This document shows positions 28,215 to 38,480 of a stretch of DNA of 64,000 nucleotides, in pieces. Source of the DNA: Colletes latitarsis (Eukaryota; Arthropoda; Insecta; Hymenoptera; Colletidae); NCBI RefSeq assembly GCF_051014445.1, contig NW_027488366.1:16076001-16140000 (forward strand), written 5' to 3'. The position numbers were made by a program, and so were the translations under genes. Position 1 is the first letter of the stretch. Every line of letters starts with the position of its first letter. The notes beneath the pieces are model-generated. The model was given only the letters and a program-made list of their open reading frames with translations, had not been told where the DNA came from and did no database searches.

Positions 28215-29451
28215 TCATCCGCCACGCCGAGGCGGCCGCCCGCGACGCCTCGCGACCGGGCGACGACCTCGGGCCACCGCACGAGCGCGCGCTTCAGCAC
28301 GCCGCTGAAGCTCGCGCTCCCTCCCCGCGGCCTCCTTCTGCAACATTACGTTCTCGCAGAAGGAGGCCACGGCCCTCCACTTCTCCTCGCTGCCGAGCAT
28401 GGCGCGCACCACGCCCGGCAGCGAGACATCCCGCCCGACGACGCCGACCAGGACACGGCGCTCCCCCTCCCACGCGGGGCATACCTCCAGGGTATGATCC
28501 GCCGTGTCCTGCTCAGCGTCGCAGTGGCAGCAACGCGCCGTCGGCTCCTTCCCTATCCGGCACAGGTATCTTCCGAAGCTGCCATGCCCGGAAAATACCT
28601 GTGCCATCCGGTAGGTGAGGCTGCCATGGCCTCTGTCCAGCCACTCCTTCAGGAGTGGCCGAACCGCCCCGACAGTCCGGTGCCCCGCGGTTGGCAGAGC
28701 CAGCCGCTCCTGCCACGCGAGCAACACGGACTGCCGGGCCTGGCGCTTCAAATCGCCCCAAGCAGGTTCCCGCCCGCCCGGGACCGCCCCCACCCCCGCG
28801 CGACGGTCGACGCGGTGCCGGTACATCACCGCGTGCGACCGCGCGAGCAGGTCCATGGGCGGCATCCCCGCTAGAACCGTCGCCGCCTCATGTGACATGG
28901 TCCGATACCCGCGGACGACCCTGAGCGCCATGCGCCTCTGCACCCGACGCAGCATAGTCATGCTGCGCCGGGAGGCAGCCAGGTCGTCCGCCCAGACGGG
29001 GGCCCCGTATAGGGCCACCGACTGGACCATTGCCACATAGAGGCGACGAACTCGGCCCGCCGGGCCCCCCAGGTTGGGCAGGATCCGGCCCAGAGCCGCA
29101 ACCATCCTTTCCAACCGGGGGACCAGGCAGCGGAAATGCTCCTCGAAACGCCAGTGGCTATCGAGGATCAGCCCCAGATACCTGATCTGGGGCTTCACCT
29201 CGATGTCAGCCCCACCCACCCGGATCAGAGGGGGTGGCGGATCCTGCCGAGGTGAATGAAACGCAATCACCTCGGTCTTATGCACCGCCACCGTCATCCC
29301 CATCCCCCTGATCCGGTCGACGACGCGTTGCGACCCCTCCTCCGCGCGACGCATGGCCCTCCCCCAGTGCGCCCCGACGGCCAGCACCAGTGTGTCATCC
29401 GCATAACACACCGTGCTGACGCCGTCGGGGAGGCCGGCCCGCAACACCGAG
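28215..29451 (-). pseudogene. ORF2 fragment (C-terminal reverse transcriptase and zinc finger)
   Basis: About 410 codons remain open, matching residues ~651-1060 of ORF2 in the full-length copy. The fragment begins a few residues after the GVPQGS motif region. It keeps the YADD active-site segment (CYADDTLVLA), the HKTEVIAF and YLGLILD segments, the thumb region and the C-terminal CxxC-x8-H-x4-C finger. Then comes an arginine-rich tail ending at the same stop as the full-length copy. The endonuclease and the first catalytic aspartate motif of the reverse transcriptase are absent, and there is no start codon of its own. At least three amino-acid differences from the full-length copy are visible (S/G, L/V, R/Q). 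It is a dead fragment that has not yet decayed. Confidence 0.92.
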
Positions 29452-29468
29452 TATCCCAGACCTAACTT
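29452..29468. repeat. Target-site duplication, right copy, truncated element
   Basis: TATCCCAGACCTAACTT follows the truncated 5' end directly and restores the monomer sequence (…CTTGCGTTATCC). The first T could belong to either element or target: the full-length element also has a T there. This is a 1-nt microhomology at the 5' junction. Confidence 0.85.
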
Positions 29469-32400
29469 GCGTTATCCTCTAAAATATTGATTGAAACCAG
29501 GTTTAATCGACTGTTTCAGTGTGGTACCACATCACTACGTGATCCAAACCAGAAAAAACCCAGGATCCGTTCAACAAGTATGTGAAGAATGCGAAAGTAT
29601 GAATCTGATGAGTGAAAATCCCAGACCTAACCTAGACCTAACATGCGTTATCCTCTAAAATAATGATCCAAACCAGGTTCAATGGACTGTTTCAGTGTGG
29701 TACCATACTACTACGTGATCCAAACCAGAAAAAACCCAGGATCTGTTCAAAAAGTATGTGAAAAACGCGAAAGTATGAGCCTGATGAGGGCAAATCCAAG
29801 ACCTATCCCAGACCTAACTTGCGTTGTCCTTTAAGATATTTATCAAGATCAGGTTTAATTGATTGTTTCAGTGTGGTCCCACACTACTACGTGATCCAAA
29901 CCAGAAAAAACCCAGGATCTGTTCAACAAGTATGTGAAAAACGCGGAAAGTATGAGCCTGATGAGGGCAAATCCCAGACCTATCCCAGACCTAACTTGCG
30001 TTGTCCTCTAAGATAATGATGGAAACCAGGTTTAATTGACTGTTTCAGTGTGGTACCACATTACTATGTGATCCAAACCAGAAAATAACCCAGGATCTGT
30101 TCAACGAGTATGTAAACTGTGCGAAAGTATGAGTCTGATGAGGGCAAATCCCAGACCTATCCCAGACCTAACATGCGTTATCCTCTAAAATATTTATCAA
30201 GATCAGGTTTAATTGATTGTTTCAGTGTGGTCCCACACTACTACGTGATCCAAACCAGAAAAAACCCAGGATCTGTTCAACAAGTATGTGAAAAACGCGG
30301 AAAGTATGAGCCTGATGAGGGCAAATCCCAGACCTATCCCAGACCTAACTTGCGTTGTCCTCTAAGATAATGATGGAAACCAGGTTTAATTGACTGTTTC
30401 AGTGTTGTACTTCATTACTACGTGATGCAATCCAGAAAAAGCCCAACATCTAGCCATCAAGTATGAGAAATATGCGAAAGAATAAGCCTGATGAGAGCAA
30501 ATCCCAGACCTAACCTAGACATAACATTCTCTAAAATATTGATCGAAACCAGGTTTAATTGACTGTTTCAGTGTGGTCCCACAATACTACGTGATCCAAA
30601 CCAGAAAATAACCCAGGATCTGTCAAACGAGTATGTGAAGTGTGCGAAAGTATGAGCCTGATGAGAGCAAATCCCAGACCTAACCTAGACCTAACATGAA
30701 TTATTCTCTAAAATATTGATCGAAACTAGGTTTAATTGACTGTTTCAGTGTGGTCCCACATTACTACGTGATCCAAACCAGAAAAAACCCAGGATCCGTT
30801 CAACACGTATGTGAAGAATGCGAAAGTATGAGTCTGATGAGTGAAAATCCCAGGCCTAACCTAGACCTAACATGCGTTATCCTCAAAAATATTGATCGAA
30901 ACCTGGTTTAATCGACTGTTTCAGTGTGGTACCACATTACTATGTGATCCAAACCAGAAAATAACCCAGGATCTGTTCAACGAGTATGTGAAGTGTGCGA
31001 AAGTATGAGTCTGATGAGGTCAAATCCCAAACCAATCCCAGACTTAACTTTCGTTATCCTCTAAAATATTGATCGAAACCAGGTTTAATCGACTGTTTCA
31101 GTGTGGTACCACATTACTACGTGATCCAAACCAGAAAAAACCCAGGATCCGTTCAACAAGTATGTGAAGAATGCGAAAGTATGAGTCTGATCAGTGAAAA
31201 TCTCAGGCCTTACCTAGACCTAACTTGCGTTGTCCTCTAAAATATTGATGAAAACCAGGTTTCATTGACTGTTTCAGTGTGGTACTACATTACTACGTGA
31301 TGCAATCCAGAAAAAGCCCAGGATCTAGCCATCAAGTATGAGAAATATGCGAAAGAATGAGCATGATGAGAGCAAATCCCAGACCTAACCTAGACCTAAC
31401 ATGCGTTATCCTCTAAAATATTGAGCGAAACCAGGTTTAATGAACTGTTTCAGTGTGGTCCCACATTACTACCTGATCCAAACCAGAAAAAACCCAGGAT
31501 CCGTTCAACAAGTATGTGAAGAATGCGAAAGTATGAGTCTGATGAATGAAAATCCCAGACCTAACCGAGGCCTAACATGCGTCATCCTCTAAAATATTGA
31601 TTGAAACCAGGTTTAATTGACTGTTTCAGCGTGGTACCACATTACTACGTGATACAAACCAGAAACAGCCCAGGATCTAGCCATGAAGTATGAGAAATAT
31701 GCGAAAGTATGAGCCTGATGAGGGCAAATCCTAGACCTAACCCAGACCTAACATGCGTTATCCTCTAAAATATTTATCAAGACCAGGTTTAATTGATTGT
31801 TTCAGTGTGGTCCCACATTACTAAGTGATGCAAACCAGAAAAAACCCAGGATCTGTATCAACGAGTATGTGAAGTGTGCGAAAGTATGAGAGTGATGGGG
31901 TCAAATCCCAGACCTATCCCAGACCTAACTTGCGTTATCCTCTAGAATATTGAGCGAAACCAGGTTTAATGAACTGTTTCAGTGTGGTCCCACATTACTA
32001 CGCGATCCAAACCTGAAAAAAACCAGGATCAGTTCAACAAGTATGTGAAGAATGCGAAAGTATGAGTCTGATGAGTGAAAATCCCAGACCTAACCTAGAC
32101 CTAACATGAATTATTCTCTAAAATATTGATCGAAACTAGGTTTAATTGACTGTTTCAGTGTGGTCCCACATTACTACGTGATCCAAACCAGAAAAAACCC
32201 AGGATCCGTTCAACACGTATGTGAAGAATGCGAAAGTATGAGTCTGATGAGTGAAAATCCCAGGCCTAACCTAGACCTAACATGCGTTATCCTCAAAAAT
32301 ATTGATCGAAACCTGGTTTAATCGACTGTTTCAGTGTGGTACCACATTACTATGTGATCCAAACCAGAAAATAACCCAGGATCTGTTCAACGAGTATGTG

Positions 32401-34735
32401 AAGTGTGCGAAAGTATGAGTCTGATGAGGTCAAATCCCAAACCAATCCCAGACTTAACTTGCGTTATCCTCTAAAATATTGATCGAAACCAGGTTTAATC
32501 GACTGTTTCAGTGTGGTACCACATTACTACGTGATCCAAACCAGAAAAAACCCAGGATCCGTTCAACAAGTATGTGAAGAATGCGAAAGTATGAGTCTGA
32601 TCAGTGAAAATCTCAGGCCTTACCTAGACCTAACTTGCGTTGTCCTCTAAAATATTGATGAAAACCAGGTTTCATTGACTGTTTCAGTGTGGTACTACAT
32701 TACTACGTGATGCAATCCAGAAAAAGCCCAGGATCTAGCCATCAAGTATGAGAAATATGCGAAGGAATGAGCATGATGAGAGCAAATCCCAGACCTAACC
32801 TAGACCTAACATGCGTTATCCTCTAAAATATTGAGCGAAACCAGGTTTAATGAACTGTTTCAGTGTGGTCCCACATTACTACCTGATCCAAACCAGAAAA
32901 AACCCAGGATCCGTTCAACAAGTATGTGAAGAATGCGAAAGTATGAGTCTGATGAATGAAAATCCCAGACCTAACCGAGGCCTAACATGCGTCATCCTCT
33001 AAAATATTGATTGAAACCAGGTTTAATTGACTGTTTCAGCGTGGTACCACATTACTACGTGATACAAACCAGAAACAGCCCAGGATCTAGCCATGAAGTA
33101 TGAGAAATATGCGAAAGTATGAGCCTGATGAGGGCAAATCCTAGACCTAACCCAGACCTAACATGCGTTATCCTCTAAAATATTTATCAAGACCAGGTTT
33201 AATTGATTGTTTCAGTGTGGTCCCACATTACTAAGTGATGCAAACCAGAAAAAACCCAGGATCTGTATCAACGAGTATGTGAAGTGTGCGAAAGTATGAG
33301 AGTGATGGGGTCAAATCCCAGACCTATCCCAGACCTAACTTGCGTTATCCTCTAGAATATTGAGCGAAACCAGGTTTAATGAACTGTTTCAGTGTGGTCC
33401 CACATTACTACGCGATCCAAACCTGAAAAAAACCAGGATCAGTTCAACAAGTATGTGAAGAATGCGAAAGTATGAGTCTGATGAGTGAAAATCCCAGACC
33501 TAACCGAGGCCTAACATGCGTTATCCTCTAAAATATTGATTGAAACCAGGTTTAATTGACTGTTTCAGCGTGGTACCACAGTACTACGTGATACAATCCA
33601 GAAACAGCCCAGGATCTAGCCATGAAGTATGAGGAATATGCGAAAGTAGGAGCCTGATGAGGGCAAATCCTAGACCTAACCCAGACCTAACATGCGTTAT
33701 CCTCTAAAATATTGATCCAAACCAGGTTTAATGGACTCTTTCAGTGTGGTACCACATTACTACGTGATCCAAACCAGAAAAAACCCAGGATCTGTATCAA
33801 CGAGTATGTGAAGTGTGCGAAAGTATGAGAGTGATGGGGTCAAATCCCAGACCTATCCCAGACCTAATATGAATTATTCTCTAAAATATTGATCGAAACC
33901 AGGTTTAATTGACTGTTTCAGTGTCGTACTTCATTATTACGTGATGCAATCCAGAAAATGTCCAGGATCTAGTCATCAAGTATGAGAAATATGCGAAAGA
34001 ATGAGCCTGATGAGAGCAAATCCTTGACCTAACCTAGACCTAACATGAATTATTCTCTAAAATATTGATCGAAACCTGGTTTAATCGACTGTTTCAGTGT
34101 GGTACCACATTACTATGTGATCCAAACCAGAAAATAACCCAGGATCTGTTCAAGGACTATGTGAAGTGTGCGAAATTATGAGTCTGATGAGGTCAAATCC
34201 CTGACCTATCCCAGACCTAACTTGCGTTATCCTCTAAAATATTTATCAAGACCAGGTTTAAATGATTGTTTCAGTGTGGGCCCACATTACTACGTGATCC
34301 AAACCAGAAAAAACCCAGGATCTGTTCAAGGAGTATGTGAAGTGTGCGAAATTATGAGTCTGATGAGGTCAAATCCCTGACCTATCCCAGACCTAACTTG
34401 CGTTATCCTCTAAAATATTGATTGAAACCAGGTTTAATTGACTGTTTCAGCGTGGTACCACATTACTACGTGATACAAACCAGAAACAGCCCAGGATCTA
34501 GCCATGAAGTATGAGAAATATGCGAAAGTATGAGCCTGATGAGGGCAAATCCTAGACCTAACCCAGACCTAACATGCGTTATCCTCTAAAATATTTATCA
34601 AGACCAGGTTTAATTGATTGTTTCAGTGTGGTCCCACATTACTAAGTGATGCAAACCAGAAAAGACCCAGGATCTGTTCAACGAGTATGTGAAGTGTGCG
34701 AAAGTATGAGACTGATGGGGTCAAATCCCAGACCT
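29469..34735. repeat. 176-bp satellite array between the two insertions
   Basis: Thirty monomers in the same orientation and phase as the flanking array. The segment contains monomers with one extra G (ACGCGGAAAG, near 29943 and 30296) and one with a 7-bp loss (GACATAACATTCTC, near 30520). Both reappear at about 45-46 kb and 49 kb. The central part is an 8-monomer tandem duplication, listed separately. No gene is seen. Confidence 0.95.
30690..33509. repeat. 1,410-bp (8-monomer) tandem duplication
   Basis: Two head-to-tail copies, about 30690-32099 and 32100-33509, are shifted by exactly 1,410 bp. Shared markers include CGAAACTAGG (30721 and 32131), TTTCATTGACTG (31260 and 32670) and GAGAGTGATGGGG (31888 and 33298). 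I noticed only two substitutions between the copies: TTTCG/TTGCG near 31050 and AAAGAATG/AAGGAATG near 31351. The duplication must be very recent, or it is held uniform by gene conversion. A misassembled read overlap is a weaker alternative. Confidence 0.88.
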
Positions 34736-34746
34736 ATCCCAGACCT

Positions 34747-34748
<2 letters not shown>
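34727..34748. repeat. Telomere-like 11-bp tandem pair inside the monomer (example)
   Basis: Two abutting 11-mers, CCCAGACCTAT and CCCAGACCTAA, sit at the end of this monomer. Nearly every monomer has such a pair. Other variants of a unit are CCTAGACCTAA and CCGAGGCCTAA, most one substitution from CCCAGACCTAA. The reverse complement, TTAGGTCTGGG, contains the insect telomere unit TTAGG. The full-length retrotransposon is inserted just to the right of this pair. A link to a real chromosome end is inference. Confidence 0.75.

Positions 34749-34751
<3 letters not shown>
34736..34751. repeat. Target-site duplication, left copy, full-length element
   Basis: ATCCCAGACCTAACTT precedes the T run and recurs at 40735-40750 after the 5' end of the element. 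The final T bases are ambiguous with the T run, giving 14-16 bp. The position within the monomer is the same as for the truncated copy. Confidence 0.85.

Positions 34752-34779
<28 letters not shown>
34750..34779 (-). other. Poly(A) tail of the full-length element
   Basis: A run of 30 T on the + strand is the poly(A) of the minus-strand element; the first one or two T bases may be target. The target strand ends in …CCTAACTT, so its 3' T bases can pair with the poly(A) and prime reverse transcription. Confidence 0.92.
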
Positions 34780-34780
<1 letters not shown>

Positions 34781-35295
34781 TCGTGGGGAAAATCTTCGAA
34801 AGACTCCCTCCCACCTCCTTGGGGAGAGGTGGGAGGGGTGTGTGGGATTCCCCGCGCCCGTACAACGACAGGCGCGGGACCTACCCACTAAAAACCCCAC
34901 GGTGACCCTTCGGCACGCTTTGGGAGGATACCGGGAATCGCTCGAAGCATTCTTCCGGTATCCTCCCCGTGCCCGCGTTTTCGCGCCCATCCCCCGGGGG
35001 GACAATCGGTCCCCCCAGTAGACACACTGCCTCATAGCGGCGGGACGGGGCCACTCCATCCCGCCGCTATCCGTCCCGGGGCCGCGTTTAGTGGCGGCTG
35101 CGAGCCCCAACTTGCAACCGCCCGCGACCCCGTTTCCACCCCTCGGCGGCCGGGCGTTCATGGCCGCACCAGACCGCCGAGGGTGCCTCCCCTTGCGTCG
35201 GACCGGTAGGGGGAGGCACTCCTACCCCCAACCGGTCCGACCCGGCGCCGCCTGGCGGGAGGAGGGTCCCCTCAGGACCCCCCTCCCAGCCTAGG
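34780..35295 (-). other. 3' UTR of the full-length element, with hairpins
   Basis: This is the ~516 bp between the ORF2 stop and the poly(A). Perfect inverted repeats stand at 34806-34816 with 34827-34837, 34922-34934 with 34955-34967, 35034-35045 with 35059-35070, and 35197-35207 with 35231-35241. A long GC-rich arm pair such as GGGAGGATACCGG with its complement is unlikely by chance. The RNA 3' end would fold into a row of hairpins just upstream of the tail, a plausible template-recognition structure (inferred). Confidence 0.8.
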
Positions 35296-38200
35296 TCATC
35301 CGCCACGCCGAGGCGGCCGCCCGCGACGCCTCGCGACCGGGCGACGACCTCGGGCCACCGCACGAGCGCGAGCTTCAGCCCGCCGCTGAAGCTCGCGCTC
35401 CCTCCCCGCGGCCTCCTTCTGCAACATTACGTTCTCGCAGAAGGAGGCCACGGCCCTCCACTTCTCCTCGCTGCCGAGCATGGCGCGCACCACGCCCGGC
35501 AGCGAGACATCCCGCCCGACGACGCCGACCAGGACACGGCGCTCCCCCTCCCACGCGGGGCATACCTCCAGGGTATGATCCGCCGTGTCCTGCTCAGCGT
35601 CGCAGTGGCAGCAACGCGCCGTCGGCTCCTTCCCTATCCGGCACAGGTATCTTCCGAAGCTGCCATGCCCGGAAAATACCTGTGCCATCCGGTAGGTGAG
35701 GCTGCCATGGCCTCTGTCCAGCCACTCCTTCAGGAGTGGCCGAACCGCCCCGACAGTCCGGTGCCCCGCGGTTGGCAGAGCCAGCCGCTCCTGCCACGCG
35801 AGCAACACGGACTGCCGGGCCTGGCGCTTCAAATCGCCCCAAGCAGGTTCCTGCCCGCCCGGGACCGCCCCCACCCCCGCGCGACGGTCGACGCGGTGCC
35901 GGTACATCACCGCGTGCGACCGCGCGAGCAGGTCCATGGGCGGCATCCCCGCTACAACCGTCGCCGCCTCATGTGACATGGTCCGATACCCGCGGACGAC
36001 CCTGAGCGCCATGCGCCTCTGCACCCGACGCAGCATAGTCATGCCGCGCCGGGAGGCAGCCAGGTCGTCCGCCCAGACGGGGGCCCCGTATAGGGCCACC
36101 GACTGGACCATTGCCACATAGAGGCGACGAACTCGGCCCGCCGGGCCCCCCAGGTTGGGCAGGATCCGGCCCAGAGCCGCAACCATCCTTTCCAACCGGG
36201 GGACCAGGCAGCGGAAATGCTCCTCGAAACGCCAGTGGCTATCGAGGATCAGCCCTAGATACCTGATCTGGGGCTTCACCTCGATGTCAGCCCCACCCAC
36301 CCGGATCAGAGGGGGTGGCGGATCCTGCCGAGGTGAATGAAACGCAATCACCTCGGTCTTATGGACCGCCACCGTCATCCCCATCCCCCTGATCCGGTCG
36401 ACGACGCGTTGCGACCCCTCCTCCGCGCGACGCATGGCCCTCCCCCAGTGCGCCCCGACGGCCAGCACCAGTGTGTCATCCGCATAACACACCGTGCTGA
36501 CGCCGTCGGGGAGGCCGGCCCGCAACACCGAGTCGTACGCGATGTTCCACAGGAGTGGCCCGAGGACCGACCCCTGCGGAACACCGCAGTACACCTCCCT
36601 CCGCATATCACCATCCCGGCCCGGATACTCGATCCACCTGCCGCGGAGATAATCCCCGACGACCGCCCTGAGACAAGGGGGGACCCGATGATATTCGAGT
36701 CCCCTCCTTATCTCTTCCCAGGGGAGGGTGTTAAAGGCATTGGCAATATCCAAGGATATTGCCAATGCCACCCCTCCCCGGGAGACGGCCGCCCCCGAGA
36801 GGGCCCTCACACGACCTATCGCGTCGATAGTCGATCGGCCCCCCCGGAAACCGAACTGGCAGTCGGCCAGACCGGGATCACCCCGCGACAGGTGCTCGAC
36901 GAGGCGGGCAGCAATCACACGCTCGAAGAGCTTGCCCACCTCGTCGAGGAGACAAATGGGCCGGTATGCGGAGGGAGACTCCGCGGGCCGACCCTCCTTC
37001 CGGAGGAGGACCATCCTCGCCACCTTCCAACTGGGGGGGAATCGCCCGTCCCTCAGGCAGCGGTCGAACAACCGCCTGAGGTCGGCCCCAAGGACGCCCT
37101 GGGTCAAGACCCAAACCCGGCCGGGCACACCATCCGGACCCGGGGCCGTGTTACGAACCCCGAGCCGTCTGATGGCCGCTGCCAGCTCCTCCTGCGTGAC
37201 CCCCAGTTCGGCCGTCCACTCCACTGGGACAGCCGCCGCCGCCGGAGGACGCGGTCCCCTCTCCCCAATTGGGAAGAGTGTATTGACCACGTCCTCCAGC
37301 AGCCGGGGGTCAAGACCCTCGGTGACGGGGGGCGCCCACGGGCGGAGCTTATTCAGCACCACCTTATATGGGCGCCCCCATGGATCGTCATCAAGGGTCT
37401 GGAGGAGCTCCTTCCATGCCCGGGTCTTGGCCCGTTTGATGGCGACCTGCAGAGCAACCCGCGCCACGCGGTATGCTCCATACAGGTCATCAGCTGCCCT
37501 CGCTCGCGCCACGCCGTCGCCTGTACGTTGACGTCGGCGCGCGCGGGTGTACTGGCGTCGGGCGCGGACAGTCGCGACTCGCAACTCCGCGATCGCGTCC
37601 GACCACCAGTACACCGCCCGGCGAGGAGAAGCCCGCCCGACCCGAGGCATCGCCGCGTCGCAAATACCCGCGACCAACGCTCCGAGCCGGGCGACCTCCT
37701 CCTCTATGCTCGGCAACTCGGCCGCTCCCTGCGGCCAAGTTGCAGCGAGGGCAGCTGCCATCAGGGCGTCCTTGTCGAGGCGCCGAAGCGCCCAGCGGCG
37801 TGGTGGGGTGCCACGCAGGCGGCCGTGTCGGGATGCACTCGCGGCGGCAGAGACCTCCATCCGGATGTACCGGTGATCGGAGAGTGTCTCTGCCCCCGCG
37901 ACCACGTGCCAACCCGACACCATGCGCACGGCGTTGGGGGTCGCGAATCCAACATCCACGATGGACCCCCCATATCGCCGCACGCATGTGTGCTCCGACC
38001 CCCGGTTCAATACCCGGAGGTCGAGCCCCGCCGCCCAATCGCCCAGGATCCCGCCGCGAACGGAGGTCCTGGGGGATCCCCAAGCCACCGACTTGGCATT
38101 AAAATCCCCCAGGACCAGCACCGGCCGGGCCGCGCAGCGCTGCACGCATGCCGCGACCTCGGCCAAGTACAGCTCGAACGCAGCGTGACCGCTACGGGGC

Positions 38201-38478
38201 GAAATGTAGCACCCCACCACAGCGACTCCCCCCCAGTCCACGGCGACGAATCCCCGACCGCGCTCCAACAAGGAGAACGGTGGGGACCCGTCGCCCCCTC
38301 CCCATACCGTCGCCACCAAGCCGTCCGCGTCGCCCACCCAATGAGGGTGATCAGGGACGCGGTACGGCTCGGCGGCGACCGCCAGGCCAACCCCCCACTC
38401 CGCGAGGACTTGGGACATCAAGTCCTGTGCCGCGCGGCAGTGGTTGAGGTTGGCCTGGAGGAGGAGGCGGGGCGGCAT
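35296..38478 (-). CDS. ORF2: AP endonuclease / reverse transcriptase of R1-clade LINE
   Basis: This 1,060-aa protein nicks chromosomal DNA and copies the element RNA from the nick (target-primed reverse transcription). The AP-endonuclease domain occupies about residues 5-215: QANLNHC at 8-14, catalytic E37 in EPY, GDFNA at 124-128 and SDH at 200-202. The reverse transcriptase spans about 440-720: NTAPGPDGVP at 443-452, AYRPICLL at 504-511, FGFRGGRST at 542-550, SLDIANAFN with D577, GVPQGSVLGP at 632-641, and the active-site YADD at 665-668. A C-terminal finger (C956, C959, H968, C973) is followed by an arginine-rich tail. The length is normal for the clade and no stop or frameshift interrupts it. 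The ATG at 38478 overlaps the ORF1 stop by one base, which decides the start and suggests translation by reinitiation. All expected catalytic motifs are present, so the protein may be active. Confidence 0.95.
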   Translation of the reverse strand: MPPRLLLQANLNHCRAAQDLMSQVLAEWGVGLAVAAEPYRVPDHPHWVGDADGLVATVWGGGDGSPPFSLLERGRGFVAVDWGGVAVVGCYISPRSGHAAFELYLAEVAACVQRCAARPVLVLGDFNAKSVAWGSPRTSVRGGILGDWAAGLDLRVLNRGSEHTCVRRYGGSIVDVGFATPNAVRMVSGWHVVAGAETLSDHRYIRMEVSAAASASRHGRLRGTPPRRWALRRLDKDALMAAALAATWPQGAAELPSIEEEVARLGALVAGICDAAMPRVGRASPRRAVYWWSDAIAELRVATVRARRQYTRARRRQRTGDGVARARAADDLYGAYRVARVALQVAIKRAKTRAWKELLQTLDDDPWGRPYKVVLNKLRPWAPPVTEGLDPRLLEDVVNTLFPIGERGPRPPAAAAVPVEWTAELGVTQEELAAAIRRLGVRNTAPGPDGVPGRVWVLTQGVLGADLRRLFDRCLRDGRFPPSWKVARMVLLRKEGRPAESPSAYRPICLLDEVGKLFERVIAARLVEHLSRGDPGLADCQFGFRGGRSTIDAIGRVRALSGAAVSRGGVALAISLDIANAFNTLPWEEIRRGLEYHRVPPCLRAVVGDYLRGRWIEYPGRDGDMRREVYCGVPQGSVLGPLLWNIAYDSVLRAGLPDGVSTVCYADDTLVLAVGAHWGRAMRRAEEGSQRVVDRIRGMGMTVAVHKTEVIAFHSPRQDPPPPLIRVGGADIEVKPQIRYLGLILDSHWRFEEHFRCLVPRLERMVAALGRILPNLGGPAGRVRRLYVAMVQSVALYGAPVWADDLAASRRGMTMLRRVQRRMALRVVRGYRTMSHEAATVVAGMPPMDLLARSHAVMYRHRVDRRAGVGAVPGGQEPAWGDLKRQARQSVLLAWQERLALPTAGHRTVGAVRPLLKEWLDRGHGSLTYRMAQVFSGHGSFGRYLCRIGKEPTARCCHCDAEQDTADHTLEVCPAWEGERRVLVGVVGRDVSLPGVVRAMLGSEEKWRAVASFCENVMLQKEAAGRERELQRRAEARARAVARGRRPVARRRGRPPRRGG

Positions 38479-38480
38479 TA
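38476..38480 (-). promoter_or_regulatory. TAATG stop-start overlap between ORF1 and ORF2
   Basis: On the minus strand the ORF1 stop TAA (38480-38478) shares its last A with the ORF2 start ATG (38478-38476). The same UAAUG arrangement is known from the silkworm telomere-targeted element SART1, where ORF2 is made by termination and reinitiation on one RNA. The same mechanism here is inferred from the shared layout. Confidence 0.8.

Larger units (their letters stand above)
27665..29451 (-). mobile_element. 5'-truncated R1-clade non-LTR retrotransposon copy
   Basis: This is a minus-strand insertion. Read on its own strand it has the last part of ORF2, a ~516-bp 3' UTR and a poly(A) tail (T run 27663-27698). 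It matches the full-length copy at an offset of +7,081 bp. I counted about 11 substitutions over ~1.8 kb (roughly 0.6%). The 5' break falls in ORF2 just before the reverse-transcriptase YADD motif and abuts the target-site duplication cleanly. That is the signature of incomplete reverse transcription at insertion, not of later deletion. It lacks ORF1, the endonuclease domain and most of the reverse transcriptase, so it cannot move by itself. It is visibly GC-rich compared with the satellite around it. Confidence 0.93.

Noticed and set aside
28007..28300. Short minus-strand ORFs over the 3' UTR and the ORF2 end (e.g. 28007-28300, 27658-28080 and their counterparts near 34745-35363)
   Set aside because: They overlap ORF2 in another frame or run into the poly(A) as a lysine run. 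They have no start context or motif.
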